Shown here piece after piece: positions 37,566 to 46,141 of a stretch of 64,000 nt of DNA; position 1 is the first letter of the stretch, and the number at the start of each line of letters is the position of its first letter. The DNA lies in contig JAGBVI010000065.1 of the NCBI GenBank assembly GCA_017630395.1, positions 33,114 through 97,113 on the forward strand. The letters are read 5' to 3'. The stretch is from Paludibacteraceae bacterium. GTDB lineage: Bacteria; Bacteroidota; Bacteroidia; Bacteroidales; Paludibacteraceae. The notes beneath the pieces are model-generated. The model worked only from the letters and a program-made list of their open reading frames with translations, ran no database searches and was not told where the DNA came from. The position numbers were made by a program, and so were the translations under genes.

Positions 37566-39371
37566 TTATCGTTTTGAAAAATCCTCGTATAAAAGTTGTA
37601 AATAAGCTTTCCCTATAGGTATTAAACTATCGCTATTGTGTATAGGATAATTTGCTGCGCAATCAAATATAGCAGTATCATTTGGTGAGATTAAGCCAAA
37701 CCCATCGATAAAAGAGTAGTATGCAAAGCCGGAATAATTCTTTTGCAAAATATTTTTACTAAATAAAAACTCTTGGGTATCAATGTCCATTTGAGAAAAT
37801 AGGGTAGCAGCTAAATCAATTTGAGAGCCCAATGATTCAATTTTTTCGATAGAGTTAACAGTACCTCCGGTCCAAATCATAGGGATTTTATAACGATAAG
37901 GATTAGAGTTTTCAATTGAATATGGGTATTTATAGCAGTGATCAGGAAGTATTATTATTAGAGAGTTTTCCCAGAAGTTACTCTTTTTGCAGAACGAAAC
38001 GAAATCTCCGATGCAACTATCGGCATAAAATACGGAGTTCAAATAGGGATCTTTAAGTTTTTTTGTAGGGACATCAAAAGGTTCGTGACTGTTTAATGTC
38101 AGTATTGTTTTAAAAAATGGTTTTTCTTCTCTTTTTTTTAAGTCTTCTTTTACGCGGTTGAATAGAATATGGTCGTATGCTCCCCATTTGGTAGAAAGCT
38201 CGTTCTTATCGAAATCCTTTTCAGAGATTATAGTTGTATAACCTGAATTTCGTAAGAACGAATTCAAGTTCGTAAAGTTGGCATCGCCACCATAATAAAA
38301 TGAGAGGTTGTATCCATTTTCTTTCAATTTTGCAGGAATACTCATAATAGATTCTGTTTTCTGCGGAAACTTCATTATTGAAGTAGTTGGCTGAGCAGGG
38401 TAGGCTCCCAGAATCGACATCAGCCCTCTGTCTGTTCTAAAGCTATTTGCGTAGAAGTTATTAAAGAATACCCCTTCTCCTATCAGTTTGTCTATATTGG
38501 GAGTAGCACCTACGGCACCGTTTAGAGACTCTATAGCGTTAGAACCAATACCTTCCATGATTAGTAAAATTATGTTAGGTCGTTTATTCTTGATAATGCA
38601 AATAGATTCATGTTCTTTTTTATCCTCAAAATTTTCTATGAGCATCTCGGCTTCATTTTTACTCATATAGTGATACCGCGCTTCGAAATCAGAACTTTTG
38701 ATTAAGGATTGAAAAAAGTTCCATGCAGGATTTATTGCCGCGTGATTTAAAAAAGTTTTATCGCTAAAGTAGACGAATCCGGTATTCATAGTTGAGACTC
38801 CAATTCCACCTCTTATACCAACGAATAAGCCCCCTATTAATAGCAATATAGGGATCGCATCTCCCCAGGATAATCCTGTGAATACTGCAATTTTTTTGTC
38901 GATATAAGTGTATGCTTTTAAGGCACAACCAATTAATATTGCGAATAAGCCAATTGCAATGAAATATTCAAAAAGAGAGCCGCTGGCAAAAGCCTCTTTG
39001 GGAGACTTTAAATAGAATAGGGGAGTGTCATCGATTCTGAATCCCCAATATCGGTATAAAAAAATATCTGCAATAATTATTAGGCATACGATAATTAAAG
39101 TTGTATAAGTATATTTACGGCAAAAAGATTTAACCCATGACGATGTTGGAGTGAAACAAGATATTAGTAAAACTACAGCAACAACAATGGAGAGATACCC
39201 GGCAGTGGATATATCCATGCTAATCCCATTCCAACAAACCTGTAAATACTCTTTAATTGAATGTTTTTCCCATTCTTGATATTGAAATAGTAAGAATAAT
39301 GGTTTTTGAATAATAAAGAAAAATAACCAAAATAGGAAATAAACTATTAAATATTTTAAGCGACTTTTCAT
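37566..39371 (-). CDS. LtaS-like membrane sulfatase/phosphoglycerol transferase
   Basis: Membrane enzyme of the alkaline-phosphatase/sulfatase superfamily, LtaS type. The 601-residue protein has about five N-terminal membrane helices (residues 1-195), then a periplasmic sulfatase-fold domain. This shows NIILLIMEGIGSNAIESLNG (first metal site), NSFRTDRGLMSILGAYPAQP with the catalytic-Thr region, LTLNSHEPFDVP and IILPDHCYKYP (metal ligands). In Gram-negative Bacteroidetes such proteins probably transfer phosphoglycerol or phosphoethanolamine to surface glycans. Its start overlaps the upstream small gene by 4 bases. Confidence 0.88.
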   Translation of the reverse strand: MKSRLKYLIVYFLFWLFFFIIQKPLFLLFQYQEWEKHSIKEYLQVCWNGISMDISTAGYLSIVVAVVLLISCFTPTSSWVKSFCRKYTYTTLIIVCLIIIADIFLYRYWGFRIDDTPLFYLKSPKEAFASGSLFEYFIAIGLFAILIGCALKAYTYIDKKIAVFTGLSWGDAIPILLLIGGLFVGIRGGIGVSTMNTGFVYFSDKTFLNHAAINPAWNFFQSLIKSSDFEARYHYMSKNEAEMLIENFEDKKEHESICIIKNKRPNIILLIMEGIGSNAIESLNGAVGATPNIDKLIGEGVFFNNFYANSFRTDRGLMSILGAYPAQPTTSIMKFPQKTESIMSIPAKLKENGYNLSFYYGGDANFTNLNSFLRNSGYTTIISEKDFDKNELSTKWGAYDHILFNRVKEDLKKREEKPFFKTILTLNSHEPFDVPTKKLKDPYLNSVFYADSCIGDFVSFCKKSNFWENSLIIILPDHCYKYPYSIENSNPYRYKIPMIWTGGTVNSIEKIESLGSQIDLAATLFSQMDIDTQEFLFSKNILQKNYSGFAYYSFIDGFGLISPNDTAIFDCAANYPIHNSDSLIPIGKAYLQLLYEDFSKR

Positions 39372-39823
39372 ACCTTAAACCGTCTTTCTTTCATGATTAA
39401 TAGCGCCTCTTCTCTAATTTTGTCGGGTAGTTCAATTCCTCTGATTTGTAAACTTTTCAGCCATCCTGCTACATCAAACTCTTTTAACGTGTAGAAAATG
39501 TTTTCAAAAACACGAATTTCTTCTTCTGTGTAGTTTTCTTGTTTTTTTCCGATGAAAAGATCCAACTCTTCGTCATCGTAATAGTCAGCAACGATTTTTG
39601 TATTGATTAAAGAGTCCCTTTCGCAAACTTCATGCTGTCCACAACACTCTTCATCAACGCTCTTTTCTTGTTTAATTTCAGTTGAATTATCTTTTTTACT
39701 TTCCTCAATGATTTCTGTTGCCTTTTTGTTCTCCTGCTTTTTCTTTTTTCTATAATTTATAAAAATCAGATAAGATACAAGAATTGCTATGAAGATAAGT
39801 AATAGTAAAACCGAGTTATTCAT
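39368..39823 (-). CDS. Small single-pass membrane protein, unknown function
   Basis: 151 residues: an N-terminal transmembrane helix (residues 5-22, SVLLLLIFIAILVSYLIF), a Lys/Glu-rich linker, a short cysteine motif ECCGQHEVC (about residues 59-67) and a helical C-terminal part ending AWLKSLQIRGIELPDKIREEA-like. The gene sits between murF and the LtaS-like gene with one base and a 4-base overlap, so it is translated in that operon. The Cys/His motif might bind metal. I do not recognise a named family. Confidence 0.75.
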   Translation of the reverse strand: MNNSVLLLLIFIAILVSYLIFINYRKKKKQENKKATEIIEESKKDNSTEIKQEKSVDEECCGQHEVCERDSLINTKIVADYYDDEELDLFIGKKQENYTEEEIRVFENIFYTLKEFDVAGWLKSLQIRGIELPDKIREEALLIMKERRFKV

Positions 39824-39824
39824 T

Positions 39825-41096
39825 TTAGAGATGATTTATGCACTCAATCAACTTCATGCTGTTTGAGCCTTTAATTAATATTAATTTGTTCTTAATAATT
39901 TCGTTGTCAAGGTATGCGATTAACTCATTTACATTTTCCAACTTAATAGCATGGTTGGATTTTGTTTTTTTAAATTCACATCCTACAACAATCACTTTTT
40001 CAATATTACAATTTTCTAGTTTGTCAATTATTTTTTGGTGTTCAATTTCAGAAATTGCACCAAGTTCTTTCATATCTCCAAGGATTACTATTTTGCCGGT
40101 TTCCTCAATAAGATTAAAATTATCGATAGCAGCATTCATACTTGTAGGATTGGCGTTGTATGCATCTATGATTAACTTGTTATGAGCAGTTTCTTTGAAT
40201 TGAGAACGATTATTTTGAGGGATATAACCTTCAATAGCGTCTATGATATCTTTTTTGTCAACTTTAAATGAGTGGCCTATCGCCACACTAGCCATGATAT
40301 TTTCCACATTATAGTTTCCAATCAAATTGGTATTTATTGTAGAGTCATCCCATTTTAGCACTAAAAACGGATTGTTATTCTCTATGGTAGCTGAAAATTC
40401 TGAGCCATTACCATATTCGATTACCTTTTCAATCTTCGTTGCTTTTGCTAATAATAGATCATTCCCTTTGTTGACAAAAGCTGCACCTCCGTTTTTTTCT
40501 AAGAAATCGTATAGTTCACATTTTGTTTTGATAACGCCTTCAAAAGAGCCAAATCCCTCTATATGAGCTTTCCCGACATTGGTTATAATACCATAGTTTG
40601 GTTCAACAATATCCACCAATGTTTTAATTTCGCCCGGGTGGTTAGCTCCCATTTCGACGATAGCAATTTCATGCCCTTCCTCCAATCGAAGTAACGTTAG
40701 AGGCACACCTATGTGATTGTTTAAATTTCCCTGAGTGTATAGAGTTTTGTACTTCTTTTTTAATACAGCAGCAATTAACTCTTTTGTAGTTGTTTTTCCG
40801 TTAGTGCCAGTTATTCCGATAATAGGAGTATTTAGTACTTTTCGATGGTGGTTGGCTAATTTTTGCAATGTTTCTAAAACATTTTCAACGTAAATGATTT
40901 TTTTGCCGTCTGCAAATTCCTTTTCATCCACAAAAGCGTAAGAGCATCCATTTTCAATGGTATCTTTAGCATAATGATTTCCATTAAATTTTTCTCCTTT
41001 CAGAGCGAAAAATAATGAATTTTCAGGACAATTTCTACTATCCGTTGTTATGATAGGATTTTGTTTAAAAATTTCGTATAGTTCTAAAATACTCAT
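39825..41096 (-). CDS. murF: UDP-MurNAc-tripeptide-D-Ala-D-Ala ligase
   Basis: Cytoplasmic Mur ligase that adds D-Ala-D-Ala to the peptidoglycan precursor. The 423 residues have the N-terminal substrate domain (ITTDSRNCPENSLFFALKGEKFNGNHYA), the ATP-binding GITGTNGKTTTKELI, EMGANHPGEI with the central-domain Glu, and the C-terminal Mur signature IDAYNANPTSMNAAI. It begins just upstream of the small-membrane-protein operon. The gldJ-type terminator lies immediately 5' of it, so its own promoter must be very close, but I see no clear one. Confidence 0.95.
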   Translation of the reverse strand: MSILELYEIFKQNPIITTDSRNCPENSLFFALKGEKFNGNHYAKDTIENGCSYAFVDEKEFADGKKIIYVENVLETLQKLANHHRKVLNTPIIGITGTNGKTTTKELIAAVLKKKYKTLYTQGNLNNHIGVPLTLLRLEEGHEIAIVEMGANHPGEIKTLVDIVEPNYGIITNVGKAHIEGFGSFEGVIKTKCELYDFLEKNGGAAFVNKGNDLLLAKATKIEKVIEYGNGSEFSATIENNNPFLVLKWDDSTINTNLIGNYNVENIMASVAIGHSFKVDKKDIIDAIEGYIPQNNRSQFKETAHNKLIIDAYNANPTSMNAAIDNFNLIEETGKIVILGDMKELGAISEIEHQKIIDKLENCNIEKVIVVGCEFKKTKSNHAIKLENVNELIAYLDNEIIKNKLILIKGSNSMKLIECINHL

Positions 41097-41110
41097 GGTT
41101 TTTATATATT

Positions 41111-41140
41111 AAAAAAGCCCCTCAAATAAGGGGCTTTTTT
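41111..41140 (-). terminator. Terminator of the GldJ/GldK-type lipoprotein gene
   Basis: AAAAAAGCCCCT and AGGGGCTTTTTT form a perfect 12-bp stem around a short loop, with T-runs on both strands. It follows the lipoprotein gene on the minus strand and precedes murF. Confidence 0.92.
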
Positions 41141-41156
41141 GTGAATCAGAATATCA

Positions 41157-42716
41157 TTATCTTACATCTCCATCTTCTGCACCAACCTTACTCATTGCGC
41201 AACGGAAACCGATATCGCTACGAGATTCAGTTTGTTCCAAGTATCTTCTTTGACCAGGATTCAACCAATAAGCACGATCTTTCCATCCACCACCTTTATA
41301 AACACGAGTTGTATTTGAGATCTTAGAAGTCAACATACCTTCTGCGTCGGTGTCAGGGTCATACAATTTCTTAGTAGAAACATCTGGATCAATAATAGTT
41401 TTCCATTGAGTTCTATCTAATGCACTTGCAGCATCACCATCTTTGTAGTTACGAACGTCCAATTTAGCATACTTAGCAGGGTCATCAGCCTTAGAAGCCT
41501 CGTAAGTAAATTTAACGCGACCTAAACTATCAATTTGAGGGACACGAATATTTTGGCCATCAACAGTAGTTTCTTCCATTTGAGGAATCATATATTCGTT
41601 ACCACGGAATGGGTTGTACTCTTGAACATCATCACTAGACAATACACGATATACATCCAATACCCACTCGTTAACGTTTCCTGCCATACAATACAATCCG
41701 AATTCATTAGGCCAGAATGCATCTACAGGAGCTGTGATAGTTGCGTGGTCATTAAGTTTTCCTCCCATACCCATCATATCACCTCGTCCACGAACGTAGT
41801 TTGCATACATTTCACCTTTTACTTTCTTAGCAGGGTTACGCATTTGGTGACCATACCAAGGATAAATTTTCTTTTCTTGGTAGTTTTCTTCACCCTCTAC
41901 AGCTTTAGTACCGTAAGCAGCGTACTCCCATTCAGCTTCAGTAGGGAGACGGAATTTTGGCAAAAGGACACCATCAGACATGTTTGTCTTTCTTGCGTTT
42001 CCATAAACGTCTGTCATTGGTTTCTTTCCATCTGTAGGTTTATAATCACTCTTCATGATATATTTTTGAGTACTGAAAATTTGGTTTTGAGCGATGTCAT
42101 CCATATCAGTATTTCCTTTCAACGCTTGGAAGTCTGTATATTGGATAATACCTTCTTCTGCCATTCTCATCTCGTTCACACGGTCTGTACGCCAAATACA
42201 ATAGTCAGCACATTGAACCCAAGATACACCTACAACCGGGTACCAATTGTATGCCACGTGTGAGAAGTAGAAGTCTAAGTAAGGTTCGTTGTAAGCCAAC
42301 TCTTCTCTCCAAACCAATGTATCAGGATATGCCTTCATTACGATGTTTATATCATTATGAAATACATTTCCCATCCAGTGCAAATACTCTCTCCAGTTTA
42401 CGTTGCTAATTTCATATTGGTCCATATAAAACGATGCAACAGTAACTCTTCTTGGAATATTATTCCAATCTCCAATTACATCTTCAATTACACGACCTTG
42501 AGTAAAGGTACCTCCCTCAATGAACACCATTCCCGGAGGAGTGTCTTGCTCATAGCCGTTAACTACTTGGAAACCTCCATTTTCTTTGTCATTGTACTTC
42601 CAACCTGTTGTGTTGGATGCTGTAGAATCTTTTAATTTCTTTTCCCCGCATGATGCTAATGTAGCACCTACAATCATTAACACTAATGCCGGTTTTAATA
42701 GCTTTATGTGTCTCAT
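41157..42716 (-). CDS. GldJ/GldK-family lipoprotein, SUMF1/FGE fold
   Basis: Outer-membrane or periplasmic lipoprotein connected with gliding/T9SS. A lipoprotein signal peptide ends VGATLASCGEKK (Cys about residue 23). The mature part has the formylglycine-enzyme-like fold: TPPGMVFIEGGTFTQGR, VASFYMDQYEISNVNWREYLHWM, PVVGVSWVQCADYCIWRTDR, RLPTEAEWEYAAYG, GLYCMAGNVNEWVLDVYR, RVYKGGGWKDRAYWLNPGQRRYLEQTESRSDIGFRCA. GldJ and GldK share this fold. Since gldM-gldN at 0-2.5 kb implies gldK beside them, this separate copy is more likely GldJ. It has its own terminator. Confidence 0.83.
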   Translation of the reverse strand: MRHIKLLKPALVLMIVGATLASCGEKKLKDSTASNTTGWKYNDKENGGFQVVNGYEQDTPPGMVFIEGGTFTQGRVIEDVIGDWNNIPRRVTVASFYMDQYEISNVNWREYLHWMGNVFHNDINIVMKAYPDTLVWREELAYNEPYLDFYFSHVAYNWYPVVGVSWVQCADYCIWRTDRVNEMRMAEEGIIQYTDFQALKGNTDMDDIAQNQIFSTQKYIMKSDYKPTDGKKPMTDVYGNARKTNMSDGVLLPKFRLPTEAEWEYAAYGTKAVEGEENYQEKKIYPWYGHQMRNPAKKVKGEMYANYVRGRGDMMGMGGKLNDHATITAPVDAFWPNEFGLYCMAGNVNEWVLDVYRVLSSDDVQEYNPFRGNEYMIPQMEETTVDGQNIRVPQIDSLGRVKFTYEASKADDPAKYAKLDVRNYKDGDAASALDRTQWKTIIDPDVSTKKLYDPDTDAEGMLTSKISNTTRVYKGGGWKDRAYWLNPGQRRYLEQTESRSDIGFRCAMSKVGAEDGDVR

Positions 42717-42921
42717 AGCACTAATTAATATAAGATAATGTTTTCTTTTTATTTTCTAAACTCTCATACCTTACTTTTATTGTATTCACGCCTTGTTTTT
42801 TTGTTTTGAGGGTGTGTTTCCGAGTAAAGTAGTGGACAAAGATATATATTTTATACATTTGTAAAAATTTTTTAAGGATAAATTTTAAGTTTTTTTATTT
42901 TTTTCTTTCTCTTAATTATTT

Positions 42922-42929
42922 TATTTTTG
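42922..42929 (+). promoter_or_regulatory. Putative -7 box for folP
   Basis: TATTTTTG fits TAnnTTTG. Transcription would begin around 42935, downstream of the TTG that opens the longest reading frame, which supports the ATG at 42951 as the start. No clear -33. Confidence 0.45.
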
Positions 42930-42950
42930 TATGCAAATAATAGAAAGTCA

Positions 42951-43757
42951 ATGATTTACGATGAAAAAAAGCCTCTAATTATGGGGGTGTTAAATATTAC
43001 AGATGATTCATTTTTTGATAAAAGTCGTATTTTGTCAAAAACAATGCTTTTTGATAAAATTAAAGAGATGCTTTCTTTAGGTGTCTCCATTTTGGATATT
43101 GGCGCTTGCTCTACTCGTCCAGATTCTTCGCCGGTCTCTTTAGAGGAGGAGTTGGCGCGTTTGGAGAGTGTTATGCCTTTTTTGAGAGAAGAGTTTCCTG
43201 ATATTCTTGTTTCTATTGATACATTTAGGTCTGAGGTGGCGCGAATTGCAGTTGAAGATTGGGGTGTTAATTGGGTTAATGATGTATATGCAGGAGATAT
43301 AGACTCTAATATGTTTAAAGTGGTGTCGGAACTTAAGGTCCCTTATGTTTTGACTCATCATTCAAAATCTAATTTAGATGGAATTGATTTAGTGAAAGAA
43401 ATTTTTGCTTTCTTTGCATCAAAATTAGAACGGTTGCGTTCTTGTGGTGTTGAAGAGGTGGTGTTGGATGTTGGTTTTGGATTCGGCAAAGATCTTAGGC
43501 AAAATTTCCAATTACTTCATTCCTTGAGTGAATTTAAAAAGTTGAATTGTCCGTTATTGGTTGGTTTGTCTCGGAAAAGGATGGTTTGGCAAACTTTGGG
43601 AATAACACCTAATGAGGCTCTGAACGGAACTACTGTTTTGAATACAATTGCTTTATTGAATGGTGCAAATATTCTTAGAGTACATGATGTAGCAGAGGCA
43701 AAGCAGGTTGTAGATTTAGTTTATGAATATAACAAGGCTAATAAAATAAATTTATGA
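42951..43757 (+). CDS. folP: Dihydropteroate synthase
   Basis: Joins p-aminobenzoate and hydroxymethyl-dihydropterin pyrophosphate in folate synthesis. From ATG 42951 the product is 268 residues, with the two DHPS signatures MGVLNITDDSFFD and DIGACSTRPDSSPVSLEEE, plus SIDTFRSEVA and VGLSRKRMV from the sulfonamide/pterin site. The N-terminus is short for the family but complete. It overlaps cdaA by 4 bases. Confidence 0.94.
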   Translation: MIYDEKKPLIMGVLNITDDSFFDKSRILSKTMLFDKIKEMLSLGVSILDIGACSTRPDSSPVSLEEELARLESVMPFLREEFPDILVSIDTFRSEVARIAVEDWGVNWVNDVYAGDIDSNMFKVVSELKVPYVLTHHSKSNLDGIDLVKEIFAFFASKLERLRSCGVEEVVLDVGFGFGKDLRQNFQLLHSLSEFKKLNCPLLVGLSRKRMVWQTLGITPNEALNGTTVLNTIALLNGANILRVHDVAEAKQVVDLVYEYNKANKINL

Positions 43758-44530
43758 GTGAGAGATTTGTTTTACGTTGGGTTGATGTTGTAGATGTAAT
43801 TTTAGTTGCATTTTTACTCTATAAGACTTATAAGATGTTGAATGGTACCACTGCCATCAAAGTTTTTGTAGGCCTTATTACTTTTATTTTTGTTTGGTGG
43901 GTCGTAACGGCAGTCTTTCAAATGCAATTGTTGGGCGCTTTTTTGGATCAAATTGTTAATGTGGGAGCAATTGCCTTGATTATTTTGTTTCAAGAGGAGA
44001 TCCGACAGTGGTTGACTATGTTAGGCTCTAAGCAAAATTTTGTCATGCGATTTTTAACTCGTATTTTTTCTTCCAAGAGTACTGCTCTTGAGGATTCTGA
44101 TGTTATGCAGATTGTTGTGGCTTGTAAAAATATGGCTAGAGGAAAAATCGGAGCATTAATTGTTTTGAAGAATGAAAAAGATCTTAAGGGAATTGAGGTT
44201 ACCGGAGAGCAAATAGATGCTTCTATTAATTCTCGTTTGATTGAAAATATCTTTTTTAAAAATTCACCTCTGCATGATGGGGCAATGATTATCTCAAAGG
44301 ATAGAATTGTTGCTGCCGGTTGTATTTTGCCTGTTTCTCATAGTTTTAATATACCTAAATCTTTAGGTTTGAGACATAGGGCAGCATTGGGAATGTCTGA
44401 ACGTTCAGACGCTATGTGTGTTATTATTTCGGAAGAGACAGGGCGTATTTCTGTCAGTAAAAATGGAGAATTAAAGTTGGATATTTCGCCAGAGGAATTG
44501 GAGAAAGAACTCTCCTCTTATAGTGAGTAG
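43754..44530 (+). CDS. cdaA: Diadenylate cyclase CdaA
   Basis: Makes cyclic di-AMP from two ATP at the membrane. The 258 residues have three N-terminal membrane helices (about residues 9-75) and a DAC domain holding the catalytic DGA motif (PLHDGAMIIS, about residue 175) and RHR (LGLRHRAALGMSERSDA, about residue 206). It sits in an operon with folP upstream and an ABC ATPase 3 bases downstream. Confidence 0.95.
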   Translation: MSERFVLRWVDVVDVILVAFLLYKTYKMLNGTTAIKVFVGLITFIFVWWVVTAVFQMQLLGAFLDQIVNVGAIALIILFQEEIRQWLTMLGSKQNFVMRFLTRIFSSKSTALEDSDVMQIVVACKNMARGKIGALIVLKNEKDLKGIEVTGEQIDASINSRLIENIFFKNSPLHDGAMIISKDRIVAAGCILPVSHSFNIPKSLGLRHRAALGMSERSDAMCVIISEETGRISVSKNGELKLDISPEELEKELSSYSE

Positions 44531-44533
44531 ATT

Positions 44534-45184
44534 ATGATCGAAGCAAAAAACATAACAAAGAAATTTGACTCTTTAACAGTTTTAGAAGGAGTAAATTTAA
44601 AGGTGGAAAAGGGAGAATTCGTCTCAATAGTTGGTGCTAGTGGCGCAGGAAAAACTACATTATTGCAGATTTTAGGGTCATTGGATTCTCCAACAGAAGG
44701 AGATGTGATTATAAATGATGTTTCCTTATTTTCTTTAAAGGAGAAAGAACTTTCTGAGTTTCGGAACAAGCATATTGGATTTGTTTTTCAATTTCATCAG
44801 TTGTTACCGGAGTTTACTGCTGTTGAAAATATTATGATCCCGGCTTTGATTGCCGGTAGAAAAAGTGATGAAGCAAAAGAGTCTGCAATGGAATTGTTGC
44901 AATACTTGAATTTGTCTGAGCGCGCAAAACATAAGCCTAATGAGTTGTCTGGCGGAGAGAGACAGCGTGTTGCAGTTGCACGCGCTTTAATTAACAGGCC
45001 AGATGTATTGTTGGCAGACGAGCCTACAGGAAGTCTTGATTCTAAAAATAAAGAAGAATTGAATCGTTTGTTTTTGGATTTAAGGTCCAAATTTAATCAG
45101 ACTTTGATTGTTGTGACACACGATATGGAGATGGCTTCAATTTCAGATCGTGTGATTAAAATGCAGGATGGCCGTATTTTGTAA
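44534..45184 (+). CDS. ABC transporter ATP-binding protein, LolD/MacB type
   Basis: Cytoplasmic ATPase subunit. Its 216 residues include Walker [12 protein letters not shown]-loop [14 protein letters not shown], the signature [15 protein letters not shown], Walker [13 protein letters not shown] and the H-loop VVTHDMEMA. The [12 protein letters not shown] sequence is characteristic of LolD-like ATPases for lipoprotein release. No permease gene is adjacent, so assignment to LolCDE is likely but not proven. It is coupled to cdaA (3-base gap). Confidence 0.88.
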   Translation: MIEAKNITKKFDSLTVLEGVNLKVEKGEFVSIVGASGAGKTTLLQILGSLDSPTEGDVIINDVSLFSLKEKELSEFRNKHIGFVFQFHQLLPEFTAVENIMIPALIAGRKSDEAKESAMELLQYLNLSERAKHKPNELSGGERQRVAVARALINRPDVLLADEPTGSLDSKNKEELNRLFLDLRSKFNQTLIVVTHDMEMASISDRVIKMQDGRIL

Positions 45185-45190
45185 ATTTAA

Positions 45191-45211
45191 AACGATAAAT
45201 TTATAGAACCC
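45191..45211 (+). repeat. Dispersed repeat-like end sequence
   Basis: AACGATAAATTTATAGAACC, followed by CACCTAAAA, resembles the right end of the nested element at about 59762-59782 (aatttatagaaccctcctaaaa) and more loosely the 21-bp repeat at 25056 and 36727. It is non-coding, just after the ABC ATPase stop. Confidence 0.5.
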
Positions 45212-45230
45212 ACCTAAAATTAAATTTTGA

Positions 45231-45260
45231 TTTGTAATTCGTTTTATTGTTATATATTTG
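45231..45260 (+). promoter_or_regulatory. Promoter upstream of dapB
   Basis: TTTG (45231-45234), 18 bases, TATATTTG (45253-45260). It gives a leader of about 150 nt before the dapB ATG at 45419; I see no gene in that leader. Confidence 0.55.
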
Positions 45261-45418
45261 CAAATAGATTTTAATACCCTTGAACACTATAGTTTATAAT
45301 TCTATATCGAATTTATTTGAAAGGAGAATTGAAACGTTGTAAGAAGTATTTTCTTAGAGGGTGTTTAAAGTGATTATAAATTTGAGGTATCATTCGTTTA
45401 ATATAGAAATTTGTGTAT

Positions 45419-46138
45419 ATGAAAATTGCGTTGATAGGTTATGGTAAAATGGGTAAAACCATTGAGAAAATTGCAAAAAACAGAGGTCATGAAATCGTTT
45501 CAATTATAGATATAGATAATTTGGATGATTTTGAGTCGGATGCTTTTAAAAGTGCGGATGTAGCAATCGAATTTACCCGTCCGGATGTTGCCATTTCAAA
45601 TGTAAGACAATGCTTCAAGGCTAATGTTCCGGTTGTTTGTGGTACAACCGGGTGGAATTTGCAAGAGGTAAAGGCCGAGTTGGAAGAGTCTGATGGGGTT
45701 CTATTTTGGTCCTCTAATTTTAGTTTGGGAGTGAATATCTTTTTTGCGGTAAATAAATATTTGGCGAAATTGATGAATAAATTTGACAACTATAATGTAG
45801 AGATGACAGAGGTACACCATATCCACAAGTTGGATGCGCCAAGCGGAACGGCAATTACTTTGGCAGAGGGTATTTTAGAGAATCTTGAGAGAAAAGAAGA
45901 TTGGGTGAAAGAGGAGGAAAAGAAAAAAACGGATTTAGCCATTAAATCTATACGTGAAGGGGAGGTTCCAGGCATTCATACGATAGTTTATGATTCGGAT
46001 GTTGATTCTATTACCATAACGCATGACGCAAAGAGTCGTGAAGGATTTGCATTAGGAGCTGTTGTTGCTGCTGAATTTACAGTAGGGAAGAGGGGATTGT
46101 TAGGAATGCATGATTTGTTTGATTTTCTTACTAAATAA
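45419..46138 (+). CDS. dapB: 4-hydroxy-tetrahydrodipicolinate reductase
   Basis: Lysine/diaminopimelate pathway enzyme, needed for peptidoglycan. The 239 residues begin with the dinucleotide-binding MKIALIGYGKMGKTIEKIA. They contain VCGTTGW, the NFSLGVN segment and the catalytic/substrate motifs EVHHIHKLDAPSGTA. ATG 45419 is chosen over an in-frame GTG two codons upstream because the N-terminal MKIALIGYGKMG is canonical. lepB follows after 3 bases. Confidence 0.95.
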   Translation: MKIALIGYGKMGKTIEKIAKNRGHEIVSIIDIDNLDDFESDAFKSADVAIEFTRPDVAISNVRQCFKANVPVVCGTTGWNLQEVKAELEESDGVLFWSSNFSLGVNIFFAVNKYLAKLMNKFDNYNVEMTEVHHIHKLDAPSGTAITLAEGILENLERKEDWVKEEEKKKTDLAIKSIREGEVPGIHTIVYDSDVDSITITHDAKSREGFALGAVVAAEFTVGKRGLLGMHDLFDFLTK

Positions 46139-46141
46139 TAT

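Noticed and set aside
41535-42263. Long plus-strand frame of 242 residues
   Set aside because: It lies entirely antisense to the well-supported GldJ/GldK lipoprotein gene and has no protein-like features.
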